64,000 nucleotides of DNA from Bacteroidia bacterium (lineage in GTDB: Bacteria > Bacteroidota > Bacteroidia > J057). Positions 44,832 through 52,476 of the stretch are shown in pieces. The number at the start of each line of letters is the position of its first letter. The stretch's first letter is position 1. The translations under genes were made by a program, and so were the position numbers. The stretch covers positions 1,364,001 to 1,428,000 of the forward strand of contig JAWPMV010000001.1 of the NCBI GenBank assembly GCA_033391075.1. Reading direction: 5' to 3'. Below the pieces are notes generated by a model that ran no database searches, was not told where the DNA came from, and saw only the letters and a list, made by a program, of their open reading frames with translations.

Positions 44832-45143
44832 TCAATCATTTAAATTAAACATAGGTGCCAGAATAAATATAATCATCAAGATGAAAGGGATGGCAAGTTC
44901 CCCTCCTGTAGCTCCTTGAGAAGCAAATAGGACAAGGCCAGCGAAGGAGATAGCTGCTAAAATGGAGAAGGGAGAAGAAAAAGAGCCGGATGAATGCTTG
45001 TTTTTATATAAATCATTCCTCATTCGCTCAAATTCAATCTCTTCATGATGAAGCCTATCCATCTCACGGTGATGATTGAAATGTTCTTCTATTTCTCTTT
45101 GATGATCGAAGTGCTGATCATCATGATCATGAAAATCGTGCAT
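44832..45143 (-). CDS. Small membrane protein with His-rich N-terminus
   Basis: A 103-residue protein. Ten of its first 33 residues are histidine (MHDFHDHDDQHFDHQ…), interspersed with Asp and Glu, and the segment to about 50 should be a charged helix. Two transmembrane helices follow (about 58-77 and 81-98). I do not recognise a family. The His/Asp cluster could bind Zn, Ni or Cu. The topology predicts the His-rich tail on the same side as the C-terminus, probably cytoplasmic. The coding status is supported by length, clean start and membrane helices, but a database match would be reassuring. Confidence 0.65.
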   Translation of the reverse strand: MHDFHDHDDQHFDHQREIEEHFNHHREMDRLHHEEIEFERMRNDLYKNKHSSGSFSSPFSILAAISFAGLVLFASQGATGGELAIPFILMIIFILAPMFNLND

Positions 45144-45353
45144 AAGGCTGTGCGTTTTTTAGTAAAGACCTATAGGTCGAGGAGAAGTTTAAATAGTAGC
45201 GTTTTTTAGCTGATATTTTCCTAATGCTGTATTTGCTGAAAATTATTGTAAGCATCAATCTTTTATGAGTTTGTATTTGACACTTGCACCTGAACTTTTC
45301 TAAGCCTCAATCAACTTGATGCAAAAGGAAAATTTGTATTATATGGCCCCTGG

Positions 45354-46865
45354 CTACTTTTTCAAAAACTCCCGTATATCTTTTGCTAATTGTTCAAAGT
45401 CTGGTTGATGGTTATACATCATGTGCCCCCCTTCATAATAGGTGAGTTTGACCTGATCTGTGGGGATGCCATTTCTTGAGAAAGTATATTCTGCATCAAA
45501 AAAAGGGGTGATCAAATCATAATATCCACAAGCCACCAAGACCTTCATCGCCGGATTTCTGCGCATCGCTTTTGAAAGGCTACGGCTGGTTTTTACATAA
45601 GAAGGTTCCCAATAGGCTCCATCCGGAACAGTTCTCCATCGCCATTTACTGCCCAATTTGCCATTGCTTGTTAAATAAGGCCGGTCCATTTCGACTTTGA
45701 GGTCCTTTGCGAAATAGTGATTGAGGGCGGCTGTGTAAGCTGAAGAGATTTGATAGGAGGAAGCATCCCCCAAGGTGGGCCTTTCGGCTACATCATCATC
45801 CTCATCTCCAAAATAACGACCATCGAGACGTCCTATCGCCATACCGTCCTCTCGCAGGAGCTCTTTTTGAAATCTACCCATGAGGATGCGTAGTTTCGAA
45901 CGTATGATATAGGATTTATCTAAACCTGTGAAGTAGGCGAGCTTATCCGCAATTTCATCTTTCTCCTGCTCCGAAAGTAATGCTCCCTTGTATAAAGCGG
46001 GTGTATAATGATTGTAAGTGAACTGACGACTTTCCTCTACAAATTCTTCCAGACTTTTTCCCTGACCTGCTTTTTTATGGTACCAGGCAGTAGCGGCCAT
46101 GCTGGGAAGGTAAGTTACATAAGAAGTTATGTTATCATGTGTGGAGGTTGAGCCGGCATAGTCCAGGGCCTGTGAAATGAGAATCAGGCCATTGAGTGCC
46201 ATGTTTTGTCCGCCTCCTTCCAAAACTTCTGAAACAGCTGCTGCACGCGTGGTGCCAAAACTCTCTCCTGCAATGTATTTGGGAGATTGCCAGCGCTTAT
46301 GCTTGGTGATCCATTTTCGCATAAACTCGGCTACCGAAGTAGCATCTTCCTTTAATCCCCAATAATCCTTTTCCTTTCCTTTACCTATCACCCTGCTATA
46401 TCCCGTCCCAATCGGATCGACAAAGACCATATCTGTCAGGTCCAGTAAAGAATGTGCATTGTCAACAACCTTGAAGGGAGCTGCGCCATCATCCATTTTT
46501 GCATCGCTGTCTGTCTGAACCACTTTGGGGCCAAAGAATCCCATATGTAACCAAACCGAAGCTGAGCCTGGACCCCCATTAAAAATGAACATGACAGGCC
46601 TTTGACTGTAATCATTAACGTCAGTTTTGAGATAGCTTACAGACCAAAAGGAAGCCAGGGCTTCTTCTTTCGCATTGTATAAATAGGTCTCATTTGCTAA
46701 GACTTTATATTCAATCGATTGCCCCTGTATGTTGATCTTGTGTTTACTTTCAAATTTTTTGGCAGGGCCAATAGGCAAAGGTTTTTCTTCCTTCTTTTCC
46801 TGACTAAAGATCTGACTGGAAACCAGGAGGAGAAAACAGAGAAGTAGGGAGTAGCTCTTTTTCAT
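45354..46865 (-). CDS. Peptidase S10 family serine carboxypeptidase-like protein
   Basis: A 503-residue exported protein with a signal peptide (about residues 1-21, ending IFSQ). The alpha/beta-hydrolase fold of serine carboxypeptidases is indicated by FNGGPGSASVWLHMGFFGPK (about 94-113), the nucleophile GESFGTT at about 200-206 (Ser202), the acid near DLITPFFDAEY (about 458) and the histidine in YEGGHMMYNH (about 483-492). It should remove C-terminal residues from peptides in the periplasm or outside the cell. It is monocistronic. No terminator with a long T-run is obvious after it. Confidence 0.92.
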   Translation of the reverse strand: MKKSYSLLLCFLLLVSSQIFSQEKKEEKPLPIGPAKKFESKHKINIQGQSIEYKVLANETYLYNAKEEALASFWSVSYLKTDVNDYSQRPVMFIFNGGPGSASVWLHMGFFGPKVVQTDSDAKMDDGAAPFKVVDNAHSLLDLTDMVFVDPIGTGYSRVIGKGKEKDYWGLKEDATSVAEFMRKWITKHKRWQSPKYIAGESFGTTRAAAVSEVLEGGGQNMALNGLILISQALDYAGSTSTHDNITSYVTYLPSMAATAWYHKKAGQGKSLEEFVEESRQFTYNHYTPALYKGALLSEQEKDEIADKLAYFTGLDKSYIIRSKLRILMGRFQKELLREDGMAIGRLDGRYFGDEDDDVAERPTLGDASSYQISSAYTAALNHYFAKDLKVEMDRPYLTSNGKLGSKWRWRTVPDGAYWEPSYVKTSRSLSKAMRRNPAMKVLVACGYYDLITPFFDAEYTFSRNGIPTDQVKLTYYEGGHMMYNHQPDFEQLAKDIREFLKK

Positions 46866-47204
46866 AGATTTGGGAATTTAGAGCAATATAATTCTTGTTT
46901 TACTCAATTCCCCAAAGCAGCTAAGTTGGCAAAGCTGATAAATTTGAAAAGAAAAGGAGGGCTCTGCGAACTGCAAAGCTCTCCATTGGAAATAAGGGCA
47001 TTTAATTTCTAATATCGAGTGATCTCGGCTTTTGGTTTAAGGTTTTTGATTGCTTTCCCTTATTAAAACGGAGGTGCTGATTGGCAGTTATCACAAGAGG
47101 ATAAAGCTTTTCTAACAATTTGTTAAAGAGACTGATGATAGGATAGGAGAGAGCACTTTATGGACTAAAGTGCTATGGGCCTGTGGATTTTCCTGCCAAA
47201 ATAC
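46866..47204. other. Intergenic region upstream of tRNA-Arg
   Basis: No credible ORF or RNA gene was seen up to the tRNA promoter. The left end should carry the promoter of the S10 peptidase gene on the minus strand. It has no matching TAnnTTTG element that I can find. Confidence 0.5.
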
Positions 47205-47236
47205 TTGCCACTAAGGGATCGAATTAGCTATTTTTG
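47205..47236 (+). promoter_or_regulatory. Predicted promoter of tRNA-Arg
   Basis: TTG at 47205-47207, a 21-base spacer and TATTTTTG at 47229-47236 match the Bacteroidota consensus. Initiation near 47243 would leave a leader of about 17 bases before the tRNA. Confidence 0.55.
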
Positions 47237-47259
47237 CCCACCTAAAGGTGTTTTAGTAT

Positions 47260-47331
47260 GCCCCTGTAGTTCAATGGATAGAATAGGAGTTTCCTAAACT
47301 CTAGATCCAAGTTCGATTCTTGGCGGGGGTA
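47260..47331 (+). tRNA. tRNA-Arg (anticodon CCU)
   Basis: A complete 72-base cloverleaf. The acceptor stem pairs GCCCCTG with CGGGGGT (one G-U) with discriminator A, and CCA is not encoded. The D arm is GTTC/GAAT, and the anticodon stem GGAGT/ACTCT encloses the loop TTCCTAA with anticodon CCU, which reads the arginine codon AGG. The T arm is CCAAG/CTTGG with loop TTCGATT. It stands alone with its own promoter and terminator. Confidence 0.95.
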
Positions 47332-47335
47332 CGAA

Positions 47336-47370
47336 AAAAGAGACAGATAAGTATCTGTCTCTTTTGTTTT
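47336..47370 (+). terminator. Terminator of tRNA-Arg
   Basis: A perfect 14-base-pair inverted repeat (47336-47349 with 47352-47365) with a tiny loop, followed by GTTTT. It starts five bases after the tRNA and is a textbook intrinsic terminator. Confidence 0.9.
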
Positions 47371-47588
47371 AGGAATCGATCTTTCCCTTCAAAGCGTCTA
47401 TCCTTCAATCTGTATTTTGCCACTCTTAAGCTCAGAAAAGTCTGCAGAGTAAATCAAATACCTGGGTGACCGAGTGCTATAACAGTAGGTATAGGATTGA
47501 TTGCGATTGGCTGAGTCGCTGAAAATGCCCATGATTTTTTCAGCCTAGGCAGTTTTCTTCATGCCTCTATTTCTGTATTTTGAGCCTT

Positions 47589-48167
47589 ATGAAACTACTA
47601 CTCAAAGTCCTGGGCATTGCCTTATTGGGACTTGTCGCGGGTTTTCTGTTTAGCTTTTTTCGCATTCAATCCGGCAGTGGAATTGATGAGGTTTTTCAGA
47701 AAAATGGACCCTGGCGCTTCGCTCCCAAAATGGATCTGGCAGAAAATCAATACCAAAGAGCCCTGATCGCAAGAGTCGGTCTTTTTGCCCTTCTTGAATC
47801 AGAAGTCCTTTACTATGCCCTAACCGAAGATGAAAATGGCGATCCTTTATCATCGGATCATATTTATGAATTGACAGGTGAATCATTTGATGCTCGATAC
47901 TGGAGCTTTACCCTTTATGGAGAAGATGATTTTCTCATTCCCAATGAAGAAAAACGCTTCACCCTCAATGAGGTAAATATGGTCTTTGAAGATAGCCTGA
48001 AGAATAGCTATCAATTCTATTTGTCCCAGGAAGCCTATGGCAAAAACTGGATTCCTTCGGGGGATGCAGTGGAGATGAGCCTTTTGCTTCGGCTATACAA
48101 TCCTTCTCCAGATATTTATGAACGGGCAGGAGAGATTTCTTTACCCCAAATCAAAAAAATCCGATGA
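47589..48167 (+). CDS. DUF1214 domain protein
   Basis: A 192-residue protein. I place the start at ATG 47589 because the extended frame would begin with TTG at 47580. An N-terminal membrane anchor (about 4-24) precedes a DUF1214 domain. The domain shows the family pattern: YQRALIARVGLFALLESEVL, a YELTGESFDARYWSFTLYG segment and a near-C-terminal NWIPSGD … LLLRLYNPSPD. The function of DUF1214 is not established. In many bacteria it is fused C-terminal to DUF1254; here it is a separate gene in front of a DUF1254-like gene, with an ATGA overlap at 48164-48167. Confidence 0.8.
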   Translation: MKLLLKVLGIALLGLVAGFLFSFFRIQSGSGIDEVFQKNGPWRFAPKMDLAENQYQRALIARVGLFALLESEVLYYALTEDENGDPLSSDHIYELTGESFDARYWSFTLYGEDDFLIPNEEKRFTLNEVNMVFEDSLKNSYQFYLSQEAYGKNWIPSGDAVEMSLLLRLYNPSPDIYERAGEISLPQIKKIR

Positions 48168-48694
48168 AAAAGAATCTATTATACCTGGGGCTTTTCCTGT
48201 TGTGTTTTTACCTCGGTTCTCAATTGACGCTCAGCTACTATTCTTATATACTCTACCAGGGAGCCAAAAAGAAACTGGAGGGAACAGAAAATGTGCTTAG
48301 GTATGGACAATTGCCGGATGAATATTCTCGACAGGTAGTAAAGCCTAATCCGGATTTTCTTTATGTGATTGGCTTTTATGATCTCTCAGAAGGACCCATT
48401 CGTATTTCAGGAAATATGCCGGATTCTACTTATTGGTCCATATCATTTTTTGAACCCAGCACCGTTAACTATTTTGTGAAGAATGATCTGGAGTTTGGGA
48501 CTTCAAAACTGGATATTACCCTAAGTAGGCAAAAACTTAATACCAAAGCTGATAAGGAACAGATAATATCTCCCAGAGAAAAAGGACTGATGTTGTTCAG
48601 AATTTTGGTACCTGATCCCAGTCCGGAAAAATTGGCGGTATACAAAACTCTTCAGGAGAGTATAAAGATGCAGTTAATGAAGATTGAAAGCTGA
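48164..48694 (+). CDS. DUF1254-like protein
   Basis: A 176-residue protein with an N-terminal membrane anchor or signal (about 1-25). The domain carries VVKPNPDFLYVIGFYDLSEG (about 58-77) and TYWSISFFEP, matching the core of DUF1254. It is translated from an ATG that overlaps the stop of the DUF1214 gene. DUF1254 proteins are exported and of unknown function. The pair is probably a split version of the usual DUF1254-DUF1214 fusion, and the two products are expected to act together at the membrane. Confidence 0.75.
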   Translation: MKKNLLYLGLFLLCFYLGSQLTLSYYSYILYQGAKKKLEGTENVLRYGQLPDEYSRQVVKPNPDFLYVIGFYDLSEGPIRISGNMPDSTYWSISFFEPSTVNYFVKNDLEFGTSKLDITLSRQKLNTKADKEQIISPREKGLMLFRILVPDPSPEKLAVYKTLQESIKMQLMKIES

Positions 48695-48729
48695 AAAGCG
48701 ATATTCGACCACACAAAAACACTTATACA

Positions 48730-49311
48730 ATGCGAAGTACTTCCTATTTTATTGAGTTAATGATCGCAGGAGCGGGAGCTACAATCTGGCTGGCCATTAT
48801 TGTTGTCAGTTTCTATGGCTATGACTGGATTCCCTGGGAGTATTTGAAAGAAGCCGGAATTATCATTGTCTTATCTCCTTTTGTATATGTACTGGGAGTG
48901 ATCTTTGATCGTTTCGTAGATAATTTCTTTGATTTCTACTTCAAGGAAAACTATAAGAACCCTCAATTTTTGCCGAAAGAAGAATACTATCGAGCCAGGA
49001 CCAAGGTATATATGGCTTCGGATCATTTGAGAGATTTGATGGAGTATGGGAAAATGCGAATTCGCATTTGTAGAGCCTGGTCATTCAATAGTTTTATGAT
49101 TGCCTTTTTTGGATCACTCTATGTGATCGCCAGCCCTTATACTCCATTTGATAGTTTGGGCGAGCAACTCAAGTCAGGGGGGATGATTTTGCTGGTATTT
49201 GGGCTCCTGGGCTTTCTCTCATTTCGAGCCTGGAGAATCCTGAGTTTAAAGGAAGCCGGCTTTTTAAGAGACCAAAGTCGTATCCTAAAGGAAATGAAGG
49301 AAAATAAATAG
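48730..49311 (+). CDS. Four-helix membrane protein, unknown function
   Basis: A 193-residue protein with four predicted transmembrane segments in two pairs (about 9-28, 38-58, 116-134 and 150-168). A charged cytoplasmic loop of about 55 residues with aromatic clusters (FVDNFFDFYFKENYKN) separates the pairs. No family recognised. It lies 35 bases after the DUF1254-like gene on the same strand, so it may belong to that operon. Confidence 0.7.
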   Translation: MRSTSYFIELMIAGAGATIWLAIIVVSFYGYDWIPWEYLKEAGIIIVLSPFVYVLGVIFDRFVDNFFDFYFKENYKNPQFLPKEEYYRARTKVYMASDHLRDLMEYGKMRIRICRAWSFNSFMIAFFGSLYVIASPYTPFDSLGEQLKSGGMILLVFGLLGFLSFRAWRILSLKEAGFLRDQSRILKEMKENK

Positions 49312-49330
49312 GAGAAATGTGAATCAGGGG

Positions 49331-49361
49331 TTGCAAAGCCATCTTAGATTCCCTACTTTTG
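49331..49361 (+). promoter_or_regulatory. Strong Bacteroidota-type promoter of the small basic protein gene
   Basis: TTGC at 49331, a 20-base spacer and TACTTTTG (49354-49361) match the TTG/TAnnTTTG consensus well. The start codon follows 28 bases later. Confidence 0.65.
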
Positions 49362-49389
49362 TATCCGTTTTCAGAAAAAGCTAGAAATC

Positions 49390-49560
49390 ATGGCAAAGAA
49401 ATTCACAAGAAAGAAACTGAGATTGCGTGCAAGAGCACAAGCTCGTCGCCACAACCTCAAAGTAGCTCCAACTGCTAAAGGTGTAAAAGAAACACTTGAG
49501 CAGAAAAACATGCCTGTGATTGCTTCTCTTGAAGCTAAAGTGAAAGCAGCACAAAGCTAA
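49390..49560 (+). CDS. Small highly basic protein (56 aa), unknown
   Basis: ATG 49390 to TAA 49558-49560 gives 56 residues starting MAKKFTRKKLRLRARAQARR. The first 35 residues hold most of the Lys/Arg residues, and the rest is an Ala/Lys/Glu helix. Codon choice is skewed to GCT, GCA, CGT and AAA, as in strongly expressed genes. A good promoter (49331) and a terminator (49595) frame it exactly. The composition resembles ribosomal or nucleic-acid-binding small proteins, but I cannot assign it to a known ribosomal protein. It is shorter than 60 codons and so easily missed by length filters. Confidence 0.75.
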   Translation: MAKKFTRKKLRLRARAQARRHNLKVAPTAKGVKETLEQKNMPVIASLEAKVKAAQS

Positions 49561-49594
49561 GAAACTCAGAGGCCATTGGCCCAGAAAATAAAAT

Positions 49595-49626
49595 AGCGAT
49601 AAGTCCTTTGGGGTTTATCGCTTTTT
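49595..49626. terminator. Terminator of the small basic protein gene
   Basis: A hairpin with arms AGCGATAA (49595-49602) and TTATCGCT (49615-49622), followed by TTTT, 34 bases after the stop. It may also serve the convergent CSD gene, as the left flank is A-rich. Confidence 0.8.
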
Positions 49627-49639
49627 CTGTTTGCATTGA

Positions 49640-50827
49640 TCAATGACTTTTGAGCCAGCCCCGATCAGGTGGTGCGATCAGGCGTGCATTCTGATACGCC
49701 CAGTCCAAAGGTAAGACCGTATTGGCTCGATAGATTTCATGTTCTTTTGCAACCACCAGAGCCAAATCCACTTTGCTTGGTATCTCTAAAGATAAAGGCA
49801 GTAACAACTGTATCTTTCCTTCATAGTATTGAGGTACAGCCGTTTTATAGTTTCTGTGAACCATACGCTCTGCCAGGTGGATCGCATTCCTCAAACGGGA
49901 AATCAGCTCTTCCTTACTGAGTTTTGAAAAGTGCTTGGGAAAACGCTCAGAGCGATCTTCAACTATATGCTCATAATCCGGAATCAACCTTCTACTGGTA
50001 TCGTAGATCAGGTCTTCGGGTGAGGCATAATAGTTAGCCAATTTGGGACTCCGTTTGAAATAGCTCATCAATCGATGACTTTCGCGTCCAAATTCTTTGA
50101 ACTGCCATTCCGGTTGGCGTATATAACTATTGGGTTGAGCCCTGCGGTGGTTCTCGCTGAAGTAAGCAAAAAGCTCCTCCTGTTTATCTGTAACCAGTCC
50201 TGTATTAAAGGCTGCGTAGGTATTATTCTCCTGATCTCGGGTATAGGAAATCTTGTCTTCTTGCTGAAGGCGTCTGAAAGTCTGTAAAAGATAATTGGAG
50301 AGGACCGTCAGGCGACCATTTTTCTTGCCATAGTCCCAATCTTCTTTTTGAGCCATTTGCGCCAATTTCAGGAGATGGCGTTCAAAATTCTGAAGGTTGG
50401 CAAATTTCTCAAGGGGATATCGGGTGTCACTGATGATCACCTCTTTGGCCTGCAATCCCCGCTCTGTTTCAAAAGGACTGAACTCTACCTCAAAGTCAAC
50501 TTCTATCTTTTTAAATCCTTGCCCTTTTACATCTGTATGGTGGAGGAAAAACCGCTTTCCACTCTTGCTTTCTTCAACATATCCATAGCCATTATGAAAC
50601 TCCATAATCTTGCCCGTCAGCCGCTCTGTAATGCGACTAACCAGCTCCGCTTTCGGGCCTTTACGCGTTTCTTTGATCTTGAATTGAACCAGTTCGTTTT
50701 CAACAAGGATTCTTGCCTCTCCCTGAACATCTGTAAAGTGTACGAATACCCCTTCTGGTTTTTCTGGTGTCTTGATCCTACCGAAACCGCGCTCGATATT
50801 GAAAAAACTCACAATTCCTATCTCCAT
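49640..50827 (-). CDS. Double cold-shock domain / DUF3825 protein
   Basis: A 395-residue cytoplasmic protein. Residues about 1-62 form a first cold-shock-like domain (GIVSFFNIERGFGRIKTPE … VFVHFTDV), and about 68-132 a second (GKIMEFHNGYGYVEE … FFLHHTDV). The C-terminal region (about 150-392) has the DUF3825 features: FNTGLVTD near 208, and YYEGKIQLLLPLSL followed by LDWAYQNARLIAPPD close to the end. Cold-shock domains bind single-stranded RNA or DNA; DUF3825 is often joined to nucleic-acid-binding domains and has no proven activity. I infer an RNA-related function. It is convergent with the small basic protein gene and shows no signal peptide. Confidence 0.8.
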   Translation of the reverse strand: MEIGIVSFFNIERGFGRIKTPEKPEGVFVHFTDVQGEARILVENELVQFKIKETRKGPKAELVSRITERLTGKIMEFHNGYGYVEESKSGKRFFLHHTDVKGQGFKKIEVDFEVEFSPFETERGLQAKEVIISDTRYPLEKFANLQNFERHLLKLAQMAQKEDWDYGKKNGRLTVLSNYLLQTFRRLQQEDKISYTRDQENNTYAAFNTGLVTDKQEELFAYFSENHRRAQPNSYIRQPEWQFKEFGRESHRLMSYFKRSPKLANYYASPEDLIYDTSRRLIPDYEHIVEDRSERFPKHFSKLSKEELISRLRNAIHLAERMVHRNYKTAVPQYYEGKIQLLLPLSLEIPSKVDLALVVAKEHEIYRANTVLPLDWAYQNARLIAPPDRGWLKSH

Positions 50828-51542
50828 TCTGCGGTAATTTGTTCGAAGATATAAATCGGCTATTAGCTCGCCAACGAAGCTTCGCTGAACGGACAGATAC
50901 GGCCCCTATTCGGTTAGAAAATTTGGGGTAAATATTCCTGGGAAGATTGTGAAGTAAAGCTGAAAATTTTAGCATACATGAATTCAGAATATAAGAATTA
51001 CTTGTTTCGAGCATTAATTGACAGAATGGGAATTCTAGCTAAATCGGGCTTTCTTTGCGTGAACGGCTGATTTTGAGCTGTATGTTTTTTTATATGAAAG
51101 ATTTTCGAGTGAAATTATTTTTTATGGCAAAATTATCCTTCTGGAAGAGCTCATAGAGACTTAGTGCGGGCTTAAAGTCTTTCTTGTCCAATTGCGAATC
51201 CCTCCCATTGTCCAATTTCTTTCGTGTTATTTTTTGTATTGGATTATTTAAAAAATCAGACAAAATGCGAAAGACCTGCTTGATTTGTATGTATGAAAGG
51301 ACAAAGATTCTGTACGAAGTGCTGAGAATAGCCCGAATAGAGAAACTATAGGTATAGGCGGGTTGAAAATATAGCATGTCAGATTCCCTTCGAATCCTTC
51401 AAATTAATCCAGAATTTTCGCGGGATTATCCTACATACTTTTTTTTATCGCTTCAAAGAAAGGATTCGTAATTAATCAAGCTGTTATATTTCCGGACTTG
51501 CGATACCTTTATCCTACCAAATGCACCAATTGTAATCTGCCC
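50828..51542. other. Intergenic region between CSD-DUF3825 and GNAT genes
   Basis: About 715 AT-rich bases. The stretch near 50867-50902 (ACGAAGCTTCG core followed by CTGAACGGACAG) looks repeat-like. TTGTCCAATT occurs twice about 25 bases apart near 51186 and 51211. A 95-codon minus-strand ORF at 51090-51377 has no recognisable domain and is probably not a gene. Promoters of the two flanking genes should lie here. Confidence 0.5.
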
Positions 51543-52466
51543 ATGAGTTCTTTAAATAGGTTTAAGAACCCTAGTACGGAACCCTTTCTCAGTCTTCAGA
51601 AAAATTCGATCATAAGGAACCTGTCAACTGCTTATGGTCGAGAAACAGAGGTAAAACCTCATCTATACAAGAAACCTTCTGCCATCTGTCAAACAACTGC
51701 TGAAAGTCTTCCCTTGATCTGGAAAGATCCGATTCAGTTTGCAGAAGACTGGATGGCTCAAATTCAAACCCGAGTAGAAGCTTTGGGATTGAAGTTGAAA
51801 CATATGGAGGATGCCGATACGCCCTACATACGCGAATTTCTCCTGAGAAGGTATAATGAGCGTATGGCAAATGAAATCTGTGCCTTTGATCTTTTTCGCT
51901 TCCGGAATTTCGGTCATGGAATCCTTTTAACAGATGAAAGCGGAAAGGTACAGGGGACGATCTTCGAAATTGCCTATGATACGGAAGAAAAGACTTCCTA
52001 TACCATTCGCCTGGCCATAGCCGAAGAATGGAAAGGAAAGAATCTGGGCGCCCACCTGATGAGGTATTCATCTCTGAAGGCTTTGGAACAGGGATCAAGG
52101 GTAAAAAGAGGCGTCATTCAAGTCGATAATTTGGCCAGCCTTCATATCAACCTGAATAAGGTTGGATGGATCTGTGATAAATTTGAAGGCGAAATCAATG
52201 GCCTCGGATCTTTCTTTCATATAGCATTGCCTCTGGACCTTCAGGGCTTGACAGGCAATATCATCGATTTTGACGCTTGCCAATCATTTGTAGAAGAACA
52301 TGTGGAAGGCCTTCATTACCGACTGGTCGATTGCGAGAAACAGGAAGAGATTGCAGAGATGTACCAGAAAACTTCCTTCAAGATTTGCGCATTGATGAAA
52401 GCCGGACTGCTTTCACCCAAAGCTCAATTTCTCGCTATACCCGCAGAAGATTTAGGAATGAGCTAA
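51543..52466 (+). CDS. GNAT family N-acetyltransferase
   Basis: A protein of 307 residues from ATG 51543; a longer frame to 51498 would need a TTG start. The GNAT core lies at about residues 95-190: VQGTIFEIAYDTEE, then RLAIAEEWKGKNLGAHLM, which fits the (R/Q)xxGx(G/A) acetyl-CoA pyrophosphate loop, and NLNKVGWICD as the last strand. The flanking parts (about 1-60 and 200-307) are not recognisable. The acceptor is unknown. The gene converges on xdhC with a 10-base gap. Confidence 0.75.
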   Translation: MSSLNRFKNPSTEPFLSLQKNSIIRNLSTAYGRETEVKPHLYKKPSAICQTTAESLPLIWKDPIQFAEDWMAQIQTRVEALGLKLKHMEDADTPYIREFLLRRYNERMANEICAFDLFRFRNFGHGILLTDESGKVQGTIFEIAYDTEEKTSYTIRLAIAEEWKGKNLGAHLMRYSSLKALEQGSRVKRGVIQVDNLASLHINLNKVGWICDKFEGEINGLGSFFHIALPLDLQGLTGNIIDFDACQSFVEEHVEGLHYRLVDCEKQEEIAEMYQKTSFKICALMKAGLLSPKAQFLAIPAEDLGMS

Positions 52467-52476
52467 AAAATACATT

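Noticed and set aside
51090-51377. 95-codon minus-strand ORF in the 50828-51542 gap
   Set aside because: Low-complexity Ile/Phe/Ser/Lys composition without a domain; I see no promoter or conserved neighbour. It remains possible but unsupported.
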